A DNA stretch of 64,000 nt, from the NCBI GenBank assembly GCA_902552015.1, contig CACDFH010000001.1:32065-96064 (forward strand), read 5' to 3'. Both the position numbers and the translations under genes were made by a program. This document shows, one piece after another, positions 9,635-19,820 of this stretch (positions are counted from its first letter, which is position 1; each line of letters starts with the position of its first letter). This stretch comes from an uncultured marine group I thaumarchaeote (GTDB taxonomy: Archaea > Thermoproteota > Nitrososphaeria > Nitrososphaerales > Nitrosopumilaceae). The notes beneath the pieces are model-generated. The model searched no databases and had not been told where the DNA came from. It saw only the letters and a list, made by a program, of their open reading frames with translations.

Positions 9635-11269
9635 CTAAAGAAACAGATTGAATAATTTATCTGAATGTGCAAGCAGTAACGTAAATGCAACAACTGCGAT
9701 GATCTGCTTTCCTACCATTTTAATTGCAAACATCCATGACATTTCACGAATAACTGTTAAGAATGTCACAATGCATGGAAGTAATGTTCCTGCTAGGTAA
9801 ACTCCTGTCAAAATTTGTATTGCTGAAAGAGAGCTTACTAAGTTAGGTTCAGCAAGAAGTAATAATCCATCTTTTCTAATAGATCCAAATATTATTGCAA
9901 GTGATGCATCCTCTGGGAGATTGAAAAATTTCATTAGGAAACCAATCTCGACTGCAAAATAATCAATAATGCCTGTCCAGCTTATAATGGATGCAACAAA
10001 TGTAATTCCCAAAAAGATTGGCAATGCCATCTTAAAGAACTGACTAATGTTTGACTTTGATTCTCTCCAAATTGCACTGGCTCTAGGTTTTTCGAAGAAT
10101 ACTTGTCCCTCGATTACTGGCATGTTTAACTTGATGCGATTTTTCTTTCTGCTAACTATTCTGGTGTAAAGAATAGTTGTTGCTGTCAAAAAAAGCAAAA
10201 ATGGAATTACCAGCCAAGGCATGCCAGATGCTGAAAAAACAGCAATTGATGCACTAAATTGGTATGAACATGCAGAACCAAAACTTATTGCAGAAACGGT
10301 TGTTCCTCTTGTGCAACTTGAACAGGATCTACTGCTAATTACCGCAGGAACGTTACATCCAAATCCCATTACTATTCGAGTTACATCTCTTCCACTTACT
10401 CCGATTTTCTTTACTAGTGGATGAATCGCTAATGATGTTCTATCCAATAATCCAGTTGATTTGTAAATGCCAAGTACTAATGCGTATATTACGACTACCG
10501 GAGTTGCCCAAACAAAAAGAAATGGACCCATGGATAAGAATCCATAATCTCCAACAACAATGTCCATTAATGGCGATGGTAACGTGCTAAGACTTTCTAT
10601 CGGTCCTTTCAAAAGTTCTGATATTATTGGATGAATTAACTCTCCAAAATAATTGGCTCCAATAACCGATAATATGGCCGGAGCAAGCAATAACACTAGC
10701 CCAATTAAGACTCCTGCGTGTTCTTTCTCAAGAATTGTTGATTTTGGCTTGATTGAGATTCCCGTATGAACTGTTTTGTTTGAGAATGCTCGTGGATTAT
10801 TCAATGTCTCAAAAATTCTACTTTTTTGAGACTCGGTAATTCTTCGTGCATCTACTGCTGTAATGGGAATCTTAAGATCCTGTTGTAATTTTTCAAGCAT
10901 GTCATCATTATTTGCATTAAATCTGTCCCAATTTGTTACTATTATCATTCCTTTCTTGTTTTTGATCAATGGGAGAAAATATTCAATATCGTCATCTATG
11001 TTTGCGGCACTAACAACAAGCAATATGGAATCGTTTCCATGTATAGATGAAATTGCAATCTTTGTTGTTTCACTGTCGGAATCAAAAACAATTCCAGGTG
11101 TATCAATAAAAGAAAATTTATCGTTGTTGTAAGATTCCTTTGAAACAGTTGAACCTTTAAAATTACTACTCTCTGCATACTTTCCAGTAAGTGATGAGAT
11201 TAATTGTGATTTCCCAACCCCTTCTTTACCGATTACAATAATTTTTGGAGTTGAAGAATTTTTTAGCAT
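9635..11269 (-). CDS. FeoB-like ferrous iron transporter (GTPase plus nucleoside-recognition/gate permease)
   Basis: G1 GKEGVGKS, DTPGIV, VMGFGCNVPAV and TFLTVIREMSW gate motifs; start at MLKNSSTPK. Confidence 0.85.
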   Translation of the reverse strand: MLKNSSTPKIIVIGKEGVGKSQLISSLTGKYAESSNFKGSTVSKESYNNDKFSFIDTPGIVFDSDSETTKIAISSIHGNDSILLVVSAANIDDDIEYFLPLIKNKKGMIIVTNWDRFNANNDDMLEKLQQDLKIPITAVDARRITESQKSRIFETLNNPRAFSNKTVHTGISIKPKSTILEKEHAGVLIGLVLLLAPAILSVIGANYFGELIHPIISELLKGPIESLSTLPSPLMDIVVGDYGFLSMGPFLFVWATPVVVIYALVLGIYKSTGLLDRTSLAIHPLVKKIGVSGRDVTRIVMGFGCNVPAVISSRSCSSCTRGTTVSAISFGSACSYQFSASIAVFSASGMPWLVIPFLLFLTATTILYTRIVSRKKNRIKLNMPVIEGQVFFEKPRASAIWRESKSNISQFFKMALPIFLGITFVASIISWTGIIDYFAVEIGFLMKFFNLPEDASLAIIFGSIRKDGLLLLAEPNLVSSLSAIQILTGVYLAGTLLPCIVTFLTVIREMSWMFAIKMVGKQIIAVVAFTLLLAHSDKLFNLFL

Positions 11270-12066
11270 GGTAAACCCTCCCATCCACACGATGGACAGA
11301 AACTTACTTCTTCTTTCCATGAATCTCCACATGCGCCACAAACTTTCTTTGTTCCTTGAGACTCTTGTGTAAGATTACTTTCTAATGGTTCTAATGCTCC
11401 TGCATTATAGTCTTGTTCTGGTGGTTCAAAAGTCTGTAAAATTTTTGGAAATTTTTGAGATATCTCAGACCATTTTTTATCTAAACGAATAGGAGATGGC
11501 AAATACTGACTCTTTAATGATTTATCACGGTATGCTTGTCCACATGTTTCTAAAACCCATCCTTCGTATCTTTCTAACCACTTCATAGATTTAAGAAGTA
11601 GTTTTAACATCAAACGTTTTTCATCATCTGTTTTTGGTATTGTACACTGTGGAATCTGATCAGGGTCCCATATCTGAGATGGAAGTGAATTAACATAAAG
11701 TAATTTTGGTATAAATTCATGACGCCACAAAAACACTGCATCATTTTTTGTAGCAAATAGCATTCCAAAACCCCAAAGAATTATTTTATCATCTTGTTCA
11801 GTTAGTGAGTATTGGCTAGTTCCTGGTGCGTTGTTTGGTGGTTTCTGTTTGGTAAAGCCATATTCTAGTAAAAGATTTCTCTCGTACAGTATGTCTTTGC
11901 CAAAGGCGTAGATTTGTTTTGTAAAAAATCTCTGCCAATCCTTTTGAATATATTTTGGAACATATTCTGAATAACTCTGGCTATTTTCTTCTTCTGCAGA
12001 ATCTTGTTTAGGTGCTTTTAGTTTTTCAACAAATTTGCCTGTTATGCTATAAGGTCGGGGTTTCAT
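11263..12066 (-). CDS. Uncharacterised protein with C-terminal zinc ribbon, coupled to FeoB-like gene
   Basis: VCGACGDSWKEEVSFCPSCGWEG; overlaps start of the FeoB-like gene by 7 nt. Confidence 0.65.
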   Translation of the reverse strand: MKPRPYSITGKFVEKLKAPKQDSAEEENSQSYSEYVPKYIQKDWQRFFTKQIYAFGKDILYERNLLLEYGFTKQKPPNNAPGTSQYSLTEQDDKIILWGFGMLFATKNDAVFLWRHEFIPKLLYVNSLPSQIWDPDQIPQCTIPKTDDEKRLMLKLLLKSMKWLERYEGWVLETCGQAYRDKSLKSQYLPSPIRLDKKWSEISQKFPKILQTFEPPEQDYNAGALEPLESNLTQESQGTKKVCGACGDSWKEEVSFCPSCGWEGLPC

Positions 12067-12171
12067 ATTTCGTAATCTATAGATCTTTTGAGGAATTTTT
12101 GTATATTAAGATTCTTACCCATTATTAATAATAATTAGCATAAAAATGTAAAAACTTTAATATTCTTAGGC

Positions 12172-13275
12172 GTGAAGTATGATGTGTTAGAAGCAGTTGT
12201 TGTAGGAGCAGGACCATCGGGAATTGGTGTATCCATTATACTCCAAAAGATGGGAGTCAAGTTTACAGTTTTAGACCGTAATAATGTAGGAAGTTCTTTT
12301 CTTAAATGGCCAAAGCAGATGAAATTGCTAACTCCTTCGTTTTTCAGCAACACATTCAAAATGATAGACCTTAATGCAATCACCTACGATACTTCTCCTG
12401 CATTGACATTGCAGACAGAACATCCAAGTGGACAAGAGTATGCTGCATATCTGAAAAAACTTGCAGATCATTTCAAACTGCCAATTCAGGGTAACACCAA
12501 TGTAGATTCAGTAACAAAAAATGGAGATGTATTTACCATAAAAACCAACAAAGGAGAAATAAAAACTAAATATGTAGTCTGGGCTGCAGGCGAATTTCAA
12601 TATCCAAAAATCCATTCATTTCCAGGTTCCAAACATTGTACACACAACAGTTTGATTTCTAATTGGGAAAATGTTGAAGGTGAGGAATTTTTCGTTGTTG
12701 GTGGTTATGAAAGCGGTATGGATACTGCAATTAATTTAGCAGCAAGAAAAAAACGTGTCCTAATAATTGACAAAGATAACTTGTTGGACAGTGAAGACAT
12801 AGATCCTAGTAGAACAATATCTCCATATACAAAAGATAGATTGAGAAAAGTCAACACTGACGACCTAATAGAGTTTCATACTGGAAAAGTGATTAGAGTA
12901 GAAAAAGAAAATGATGAATATGTAATTTTTACAGAAAAAAAGAAACTTCGTTCAAAAACAAAACCAATTCTTGCTACCGGTTTCAAAGGAAGTCTTTCAT
13001 TAATTAAAGGACTGTTTGACTGGGAGGATGGAAAAGCACAATTAAACTCCTATGATGAATCTACAAAAACACCTGGACTCTACGTAACAGGTCCAATGCT
13101 ACAATCTCATAATATGATTTTCTGTTTCATTTACAAATTCCAACAGAGATTTGCAGTTGTTGCAAATAATATCGGCATAAAATTAAGCAAAGATGTTACT
13201 GTGATTGAACAGTACAAAAAAGAAGGAATGTATCTTGACAATCTAGAAGATGCCAAAGACGAATGTGCATGCTAA
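12172..13275 (+). CDS. FAD/NAD(P)-dependent oxidoreductase (flavin monooxygenase/YpdA-like)
   Basis: VVVGAGPSGIGVS, FFVVGGYESGMDTAINLA; C-terminal DECAC. Confidence 0.8.
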   Translation: MKYDVLEAVVVGAGPSGIGVSIILQKMGVKFTVLDRNNVGSSFLKWPKQMKLLTPSFFSNTFKMIDLNAITYDTSPALTLQTEHPSGQEYAAYLKKLADHFKLPIQGNTNVDSVTKNGDVFTIKTNKGEIKTKYVVWAAGEFQYPKIHSFPGSKHCTHNSLISNWENVEGEEFFVVGGYESGMDTAINLAARKKRVLIIDKDNLLDSEDIDPSRTISPYTKDRLRKVNTDDLIEFHTGKVIRVEKENDEYVIFTEKKKLRSKTKPILATGFKGSLSLIKGLFDWEDGKAQLNSYDESTKTPGLYVTGPMLQSHNMIFCFIYKFQQRFAVVANNIGIKLSKDVTVIEQYKKEGMYLDNLEDAKDECAC

Positions 13276-13279
13276 AAAA

Positions 13280-13459
13280 ATGAAAAGTTTAGAAGAAAAT
13301 CTGCAAGAGTGTATAAACGAGGTTGTCTGGGCCGAAAACAAGGAAGATACTATCTATTGGTTAGGCAGAATACACGCATTCATGAAAATGGCCGATGAGC
13401 ACGATTATGAATTATCTCTTTCAGTAAAGCTTGAAAAATGTGCTATTGAAGAAAAGTAA
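13280..13459 (+). CDS. Small hypothetical protein
   Basis: MKSLEENLQECINEVVWAENKEDTIYWLGRIHAF; immediately follows the FAD gene. Confidence 0.5.
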   Translation: MKSLEENLQECINEVVWAENKEDTIYWLGRIHAFMKMADEHDYELSLSVKLEKCAIEEK

Positions 13460-13463
13460 TTTT

Positions 13464-14150
13464 TCAGGATTTTGCTTCTCTTTCTCTTTGAGCTTTGAAT
13501 TTTCCACGAAATGCAAATGCTGCAATTATAGTTCCTACAAATGGGGCTGTCCAATAAAGCCACAAATTTTCTACTACTCCTGATAATAATGCTGGGGCAA
13601 GTGCCCGGGCTGGATTCATTGATGCACCTGAAATAAATGCCAAAAACAAAATATCTAATCCTACAATTCCTCCAATGGCTACGCCGCTAAATCCTCTCAA
13701 GCCTTTTGTGTACACAACATAAAAGATGACTCCCATGAGCATTGCAGATGCCAAAACTTCTACTGGAAATATCAAAAGCATAGAAAAATCAAAGTTTGGT
13801 GCATTTGCACCCAAATCTGCCTTGTCTCCAATTATTGTTAAAACAAACAATGACCCTAGTATGGCGCCAATTATCTCTGCTGCAAAATAATACAAAATTT
13901 GAATTTTTGATATATGTCCTGTGATATAATACCCGATTGTAACTGCTGGATTGAAATGTGCAAGTGATACTTTTCCAAATGAATAAACTCCAATTAGTAG
14001 TGCTACAAATGGTGCCACCGCTGCAAATGGAATTCCCAGTTCTCCGTTAAACATCTCTGCATCTAAAACAATTGAACCTGTGGCAAAAATTACAAGAATG
14101 AATGTTCCAATTAATTCAACTGTAAAAATTTGTAAATTTGAATATGTCAT
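13464..14150 (-). CDS. MIP family channel (aquaporin/aquaglyceroporin)
   Basis: HFNPAVTIG and SMNPARALAPAL: both NPA boxes present. Confidence 0.93.
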   Translation of the reverse strand: MTYSNLQIFTVELIGTFILVIFATGSIVLDAEMFNGELGIPFAAVAPFVALLIGVYSFGKVSLAHFNPAVTIGYYITGHISKIQILYYFAAEIIGAILGSLFVLTIIGDKADLGANAPNFDFSMLLIFPVEVLASAMLMGVIFYVVYTKGLRGFSGVAIGGIVGLDILFLAFISGASMNPARALAPALLSGVVENLWLYWTAPFVGTIIAAFAFRGKFKAQREREAKS

Positions 14151-14557
14151 TATTTTTCATCATCTATTGATTTGATCAAATTCAAAACTTCAGATTTAAT
14201 TTGATCGCGAATCTCTCTTACCTGTTCTATTGTTTTTTCTTTAGGATCTGGTATATTCCAGTCAATTACATCTTTTACAAAAAGTGCTGGACATGATTCT
14301 TTATCCATACATCCCATGTTAACGGTCTTAAAAGAATTAGAAATCATTGAATTAGATATTGTCTTTGGAGATTGCTTTGCCATATCAATTCCAATTTCTT
14401 TCATAACTTGTACCACAATTGGATTTAGATTTCCAGATGGAACAGTACCTGCACTATTTACATTGAACTTACCTTCTGTAAATTTTCTAAAAAATGCTTC
14501 AGCCATTTGGCTTCTACCGGCATTTTCTACGCACACAAATAGAATATCCCTAGTCAT
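14150..14557 (-). CDS. arsC: Low-MW phosphatase-fold arsenate reductase
   Basis: ILFVCVENAGRSQMAEAFFR P-loop (CX5R), WNIPDPKEKTIEQVREIRDQI. Confidence 0.87.
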   Translation of the reverse strand: MTRDILFVCVENAGRSQMAEAFFRKFTEGKFNVNSAGTVPSGNLNPIVVQVMKEIGIDMAKQSPKTISNSMISNSFKTVNMGCMDKESCPALFVKDVIDWNIPDPKEKTIEQVREIRDQIKSEVLNLIKSIDDEK

Positions 14558-14598
14558 AATTCTTATATAAATATGGGTTGATATAAACATTGATTGAT

Positions 14599-14898
14599 AT
14601 GAATGGTCCTGCACTTTTGAAGTGTATTTGTGATGAAACTAGATTTGAAATTTTAGAATTATTACAAAAAGACGATGAATTATGTGTCAATGATTTTGTT
14701 GAGGAATTAAAAAAAGATCAACCACTTGTTTCACATCATCTCAAGACTCTAAAACAATGTGGAATTGTAAAATCCCGAAATGAAGGAAAAAAGACAATGT
14801 ATTCGATTTCTAATCCTCAACTATCTACTTTGATATCAGCTGTAACTAAAACAAGTAATAAAATACCAACTCTATGTACTGATGAAAACTCTTCCTAG
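14599..14898 (+). CDS. ArsR family HTH regulator
   Basis: CDETRFEILELLQKDDELCVNDFVEELKKDQPLVSHHLKTLKQCGIVKSRNEGKKTMYSI winged helix. Confidence 0.9.
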   Translation: MNGPALLKCICDETRFEILELLQKDDELCVNDFVEELKKDQPLVSHHLKTLKQCGIVKSRNEGKKTMYSISNPQLSTLISAVTKTSNKIPTLCTDENSS

Positions 14899-15197
14899 AA
14901 TTTTTCTGTTCTAACTACGCCTACATCGCTGACATACAGAATTATGGCAAAATCTGGAAATAATGTTCTAGAGATATCTTCTACCACTCCTGATAATTTC
15001 TCTTCTCTCATAACTACCTCCACTTTGACGTTTTTTTCATTTTTGAACCCTTGACCACGCAAGCCTTTTGCACCATTTCCTTCAACCTCGTATGTAGTAT
15101 ATCCTGTAATGTCATGATTCTTCAAAATTTCAATGACATTTTTCTGGGCCAAAATTTCGCATGTGATTGTGAGTAATTTCACATCATAGAGTTTCAT
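14895..15197 (-). CDS. PII-like protein (SbtB-like candidate)
   Basis: KLLTITCEILAQKNVIEILKNHDITGYTTYEVEGNGAKGLRGQG; overlaps start of the SbtA-like gene. Confidence 0.75.
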   Translation of the reverse strand: MKLYDVKLLTITCEILAQKNVIEILKNHDITGYTTYEVEGNGAKGLRGQGFKNEKNVKVEVVMREEKLSGVVEDISRTLFPDFAIILYVSDVGVVRTEKF

Positions 15198-16270
15198 ATG
15201 AACACCTTTGCTACATAATTGAATAAGTCTATTGCTTCTTCACCATGAACCCATGTTGATATTGTAAACATGATTGGAAGTAATACAATAATGTTGTATG
15301 GGAATGTAATTCCTAATGCAGATGTAATGTACAAACTTGGGTTCGCTTGTGGAATGGCATGACGTAGTACTGCAGGTGCTGCGATAAATGATGCACTAGC
15401 TAAAAGCAATCCAAACATGACTGCTCCACCTAAACTTAATCCTAGTGCTGTTGAAACTAGCACTCCAATTATTCCATTTATGGTTGGTATTATTATAGAA
15501 AATGATGTCAGGAAGATTCCTACCTTTTTGATATCTTCCAATCTTTGTCCTGCAATTATTCCCATTTCAATCATGAAAATTACAATTGCACCTGTGAATA
15601 GTTCATCAAAGACTATGCTAATTGGCTCAAAGCCTTCTTTTCCTATGATGTATCCAATTACAATACTTCCTAGCAGAATAACTATTGCCTTTCCTGTAAT
15701 TGATTCTTTTAACACCTGAGAAAGTTTTGTTTTTGTCTGCTTCATTCCAATATCTAATTCCTCATCATCTGAAATGGACTGTTTTTTTGTACGAATTTGT
15801 TTTGAGACTGCCATGTTTGTAAGAAATATTGCCAAGATGAATGCAACCGGCTCTAAAACTGCAAGAATTGCAGCAAGATATCCTTCTGAAGTGACCCCTT
15901 GATTTTTGAGAAATGATAATCCTACCGAGAATGTTACAGCTCCTACTGCGCCATAAGTTGATGCTAATGCATATGAATCAAAGATGTTGAATTTTCCTAG
16001 TCTTCTTAGAATCTGATAATGATTTAATGTAAATAACAATGAAAGACCTATTGCAACTAGCATTGGGACTAACATTTCTTCAAAGCCCGTCTTTCTCATC
16101 TCTATTCCGCCATGAAGTCCAATAGCGGCTAGAAGATATATCGGCAAAAACTCTGAAATTGCCTCTGGCATCTTCAAGTCAGATTTTATTCGTGCTGCAA
16201 TAATTCCAAACAGGAAGAAAAGGACTATTGGAGTTAACAGATTCGATTGGATTAGTTGTAAAATATCCAT
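15194..16270 (-). CDS. Sodium-dependent bicarbonate transport family permease (SbtA/DUF897-like)
   Basis: MPEAISEFLPIYLLAAIGLHGGIEMRKTGFEEMLVP, ASTYGAVGAVTFSVGLSFL; topology and motifs resemble cyanobacterial SbtA. Confidence 0.82.
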   Translation of the reverse strand: MDILQLIQSNLLTPIVLFFLFGIIAARIKSDLKMPEAISEFLPIYLLAAIGLHGGIEMRKTGFEEMLVPMLVAIGLSLLFTLNHYQILRRLGKFNIFDSYALASTYGAVGAVTFSVGLSFLKNQGVTSEGYLAAILAVLEPVAFILAIFLTNMAVSKQIRTKKQSISDDEELDIGMKQTKTKLSQVLKESITGKAIVILLGSIVIGYIIGKEGFEPISIVFDELFTGAIVIFMIEMGIIAGQRLEDIKKVGIFLTSFSIIIPTINGIIGVLVSTALGLSLGGAVMFGLLLASASFIAAPAVLRHAIPQANPSLYITSALGITFPYNIIVLLPIMFTISTWVHGEEAIDLFNYVAKVFI

Positions 16271-16307
16271 TACTTATGTTTGAAAAAATTTTCAGCTGAA
16301 ATAAAAA

Positions 16308-16943
16308 TCAACCACTAGGTTCTATCTTATGTTTTCCTGTGACAATATAGTTTACTGCATCGCTCATGAAAACAGCGTGGTCTGCAATTCTTTCCAAATA
16401 TCTCAAAATCAATGTCTCCATTAATGCACATTTTGTGTTATCTGAGTTAACTAATTGAGGAATTCTTTCACGATAAATTTTATCAACTTTTTCCTCTCTT
16501 GTTTCAATCTCGATTGCTTTTCTAATATCTAGTTCCTTAAACGAAACTACTGCATCACGAATCATCTTTTTTACTCTAGTTGATGTTTCGGTTAATCCTT
16601 CATTGACACATTCTGTTACTCCACCATAGGTTTCTCTAACAAGTGACATATCGTATGCATACCTTCCAAATCTTGAATATGCGTAAGCAATTTCTGTTGA
16701 TGATCTAATAAATCGAAAGTCTTCTGCAATTGGTTGATATTTTAACATGATATCAAAAATCTGGTCTTCTACACTGTAGTAATTTTTTCGAATTTTTTCT
16801 GATAAATCATGAACTTGTGGCGCTGTTTGTCTATCTTCTAGGTATGAATCTACGGCTAAGGAAAAACATGTAATTGCATCTTGACCCATCTCATAAATAG
16901 TATTAGACAATTTTTCAATTGCAGGATCAATAAGTCGTGCCAA
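16308..16943 (-). CDS. phoU: Phosphate uptake regulator PhoU
   Basis: EKLSNTIYEMGQDAITCFSLAVDSYL; ILRYLERIADHAVFMSDAVNYI. Confidence 0.88.
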   Translation of the reverse strand: MARLIDPAIEKLSNTIYEMGQDAITCFSLAVDSYLEDRQTAPQVHDLSEKIRKNYYSVEDQIFDIMLKYQPIAEDFRFIRSSTEIAYAYSRFGRYAYDMSLVRETYGGVTECVNEGLTETSTRVKKMIRDAVVSFKELDIRKAIEIETREEKVDKIYRERIPQLVNSDNTKCALMETLILRYLERIADHAVFMSDAVNYIVTGKHKIEPSG

Positions 16944-17810
16944 CTATCCAAATCTCCCTTGTACGTAATTTGCAGTCAGTTCCTTTTCTGGATTCTTGAA
17001 AATCTTTTCAGTTTTGTCATATTCGACCAAATCTCCCAAATACATGAAGCCTGTTCTATCTGAAACCCTAAGTGCTTGTTGCATGTTATGTGTTACAATA
17101 ATTATTGTATAATGTTTCTTTAATTCGATAATTGTTTGTTCAATTTTCTGTGTAGCAATTGGGTCTAGTGCAGATGCTGGCTCATCCATAAGTAATACCT
17201 CTGGTTGTATAGCAAGCGCTCTTGCAATACACAGTCTTTGCTGTTGTCCTCCTGATAATGCAACTGCAGGTTTTTTCAATTCATCTTTCACCTCGTCCCA
17301 TAGATATGCCATCTTTAATGAATCTTCTATAATCTCGTTTAGGATGCTCTTGTCTTTTACACCGTTGAGCTTCAATCCTGCTGCAACATTGTCCCAAATT
17401 GACATTGTTGGAAATGGATTTGGTTTCTGGAACACCATTCCAATTTTTCTTCTTTGTAAAATTGGATTGATGTAGGAATCGTACACATTTTCTCCATCAA
17501 TGATGATTTTGCCTGTAACTTCTGCACCTTTTGTTAAATCATGCATTCTGTTAATGGTTCGTAGAAGTGTGGTCTTTCCACATCCTGATGGGCCGATTAA
17601 TGCAGTAACTGCCTTGTCTGGAATTTTCATGTTAATGTCTTTGATTGCTGTTTTTCCACTGTATGATACAGCCAAATTTTCAATCAAAACTTTGTATTCC
17701 TTGTTACTTGCTATGTCATTTGTCATCTTTTTTCCTGGTTCGTTTCTTTTTGTTGGTGGCTGTTCGTCTTTTTTCATTGCGTTTAAGACATCCAAGGCAT
17801 TAATTTCCAT
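16944..17810 (-). CDS. pstB: Phosphate ABC transporter ATPase
   Basis: [47 protein letters not shown]. Confidence 0.96.
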   Translation of the reverse strand: MEINALDVLNAMKKDEQPPTKRNEPGKKMTNDIASNKEYKVLIENLAVSYSGKTAIKDINMKIPDKAVTALIGPSGCGKTTLLRTINRMHDLTKGAEVTGKIIIDGENVYDSYINPILQRRKIGMVFQKPNPFPTMSIWDNVAAGLKLNGVKDKSILNEIIEDSLKMAYLWDEVKDELKKPAVALSGGQQQRLCIARALAIQPEVLLMDEPASALDPIATQKIEQTIIELKKHYTIIIVTHNMQQALRVSDRTGFMYLGDLVEYDKTEKIFKNPEKELTANYVQGRFG

Positions 17811-18736
17811 TATTTTTTACCTCCTGTTATGCGCATAAACATTCCAAGCGATCCTGAACCACCTTTTCTGTGAAGAACAATGTATCTGACACCCATATTC
17901 AATACAAGAAGTATTGTTATTAGTACTAATGCAGCTCCCCATCCAAACATCACTGCATCATCGTATGGTAAAAGTGACAATCTCCAAATTGTTAATGGAA
18001 GTGCATCCATTGCAGTTTCTGTACCTCTAAACCATCCCTTACTTCCTAAAATTGTCATGATTAGTGGTGCAGTTTCTCCAGCAATTCTTGCAACTGACAG
18101 CATAACTCCTGTAACTATCCCACCTTTTGCTGCTGTAAGTAAAATTTTTACAGTGACAACTGCTTTTGGAATTCCTAACGCATGTCCTGCTTCTCTGTAT
18201 GTATCTGGAATTAATTTTAATGCCTCTTCTGTAGTTCTTGCAATTATTGGGAACATAATTAGTGAAAGTGCAACTGCTCCTGCCCATAAATTGAATTTTC
18301 CTAAGACTAGGACAATAAACAAGAATGCAAAAATTCCAAAGACGATTGATGGGAACTGCATCATGACATCATTGAAAAATCTAATCATTTTTCCAACTCT
18401 TGAATTTGCATATTCTGCAACATAAATTCCAGATAATACTCCAATTGGAATTCCTATAGTAGATGTCATTCCAATCATTATGAAAGTACCTTGAATTGAG
18501 TTTGCAATACCTCCTTCGCCAGAACCTGCAGCACCTGGCAATGCCGTAAGAAACTCAAATGAAATTATCTCTACTCCCATTCTTACAACATCCGCTAAGA
18601 TGCTTCCAAGTGGAATAATTGCAATTGCAACACATGCTATGACAATTATCTTGATAACCTTGTCTGTAACCATTCTTTTTCCTAGATTATCTTGGAAATA
18701 ATTTCTAAATTCTAATCTGCGTTCTGAACTACTCAA
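17810..18736 (-). CDS. pstA: Phosphate ABC transporter permease PstA
   Basis: [25 protein letters not shown] loop; order pstC-pstA-pstB-phoU. Confidence 0.94.
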   Translation of the reverse strand: MSSSERRLEFRNYFQDNLGKRMVTDKVIKIIVIACVAIAIIPLGSILADVVRMGVEIISFEFLTALPGAAGSGEGGIANSIQGTFIMIGMTSTIGIPIGVLSGIYVAEYANSRVGKMIRFFNDVMMQFPSIVFGIFAFLFIVLVLGKFNLWAGAVALSLIMFPIIARTTEEALKLIPDTYREAGHALGIPKAVVTVKILLTAAKGGIVTGVMLSVARIAGETAPLIMTILGSKGWFRGTETAMDALPLTIWRLSLLPYDDAVMFGWGAALVLITILLVLNMGVRYIVLHRKGGSGSLGMFMRITGGKK

Positions 18737-19707
18737 AATCCTTTGATACCTCCTTCGTGTGCATTTGTTACTCTACGAATAATCAGATGCGCGCATACAT
18801 TGATTCCTAGTGATACAAACAAGAGAATTAATCCTAATCCAATGAGTGCAGGAAAGTACAATGAAACTGGTGATGCTTCATTGAATTCGTTTGCAATAAT
18901 ACTTGCAAGTGAATTTCCCTGTTGGAAAAATCCAAACGGAAATGCCTTTGGTCCAACTGCATTTCCAATTAACATTGTAACAGCCATAGTTTCTCCAACT
19001 GCTCTACCTAATCCTAGAATTGATGCGCCAATCAAACCTGATTTTGCATATGGCAATACTGACATTCTAAATACTTCCCATTTTGTGGCACCTAGCATGT
19101 ATGCTGCTTCTCTTTGAATTGCAGGAACTGCCAGTAAAATTTCACGTGATACTGCAGAAATTGTAGGAATAATCATTATTGCTAAAACAACACTTGCAGT
19201 TAGAATGTCCAGTCCAAATGGTGCATCTCTGAACAAAAAGATATGTTCACCTAGCGCTTCATGTGTGGGACTTTCAAACCAATCCTTGAAAACTATTCTG
19301 AATGTAAACAAACCCCATAATCCATAGATGATACTTGGAACTGCGGCTAACAATTCTACTACAAAAGAAATTGGCTCTCGAATTCTTGTAGGTGCAATTT
19401 CTGAAAGAAACATTGCAATTCCAATACTGAGAGGCACTGCAATGCATAATGCAATTAATGATGTCACTAACGTTCCTGCTATGTATGGTAATGCGCCAAA
19501 GGATTCACGGCCTTCTACAGGATTCCATCTATCTCCTGTTACAAATGCCAATCCTTCTTTTTCCCAGATTAACCAAGAATCTGATAACAATTGACCAAAA
19601 ATTAATACAATGATTAGTAAAACAAACGCACCTGCACAAGTAGCTGCAATTTTGAAGATGCTATCCCAATGAAAATTTCTTTTCTTTGCTAATAGATCTC
19701 TTGACAA
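18733..19707 (-). CDS. pstC: Phosphate ABC transporter permease PstC
   Basis: PSIIYGLWGLF, AVPAIQREAAYMLGATKWEV, GRAVGETMAVTMLIGN. Confidence 0.94.
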   Translation of the reverse strand: MSRDLLAKKRNFHWDSIFKIAATCAGAFVLLIIVLIFGQLLSDSWLIWEKEGLAFVTGDRWNPVEGRESFGALPYIAGTLVTSLIALCIAVPLSIGIAMFLSEIAPTRIREPISFVVELLAAVPSIIYGLWGLFTFRIVFKDWFESPTHEALGEHIFLFRDAPFGLDILTASVVLAIMIIPTISAVSREILLAVPAIQREAAYMLGATKWEVFRMSVLPYAKSGLIGASILGLGRAVGETMAVTMLIGNAVGPKAFPFGFFQQGNSLASIIANEFNEASPVSLYFPALIGLGLILLFVSLGINVCAHLIIRRVTNAHEGGIKGF

Positions 19708-19777
19708 TGCTTACACATTTTTTTCATTTCTGAAGTTATTACCTTGGATCTACGTTGTCTATATAGTACCATATACC

Positions 19778-19800
19778 ATCTATTGATCATCAGTATATGC
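19778..19800 (+). promoter_or_regulatory. pstS promoter element ATCTATTGATCAT-N2-GTATAT
   Basis: Same element at 21324-21346 before the double pstS; GTATAT sits about 25 nt before the start codon. Confidence 0.6.
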
Positions 19801-19820
19801 AAAATTTATTACAATAAGTT

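Noticed and set aside
14578-14599. TTGATAT direct repeats before ArsR as an operator
   Set aside because: Sequence is very AT-rich, so such short repeats are expected by chance
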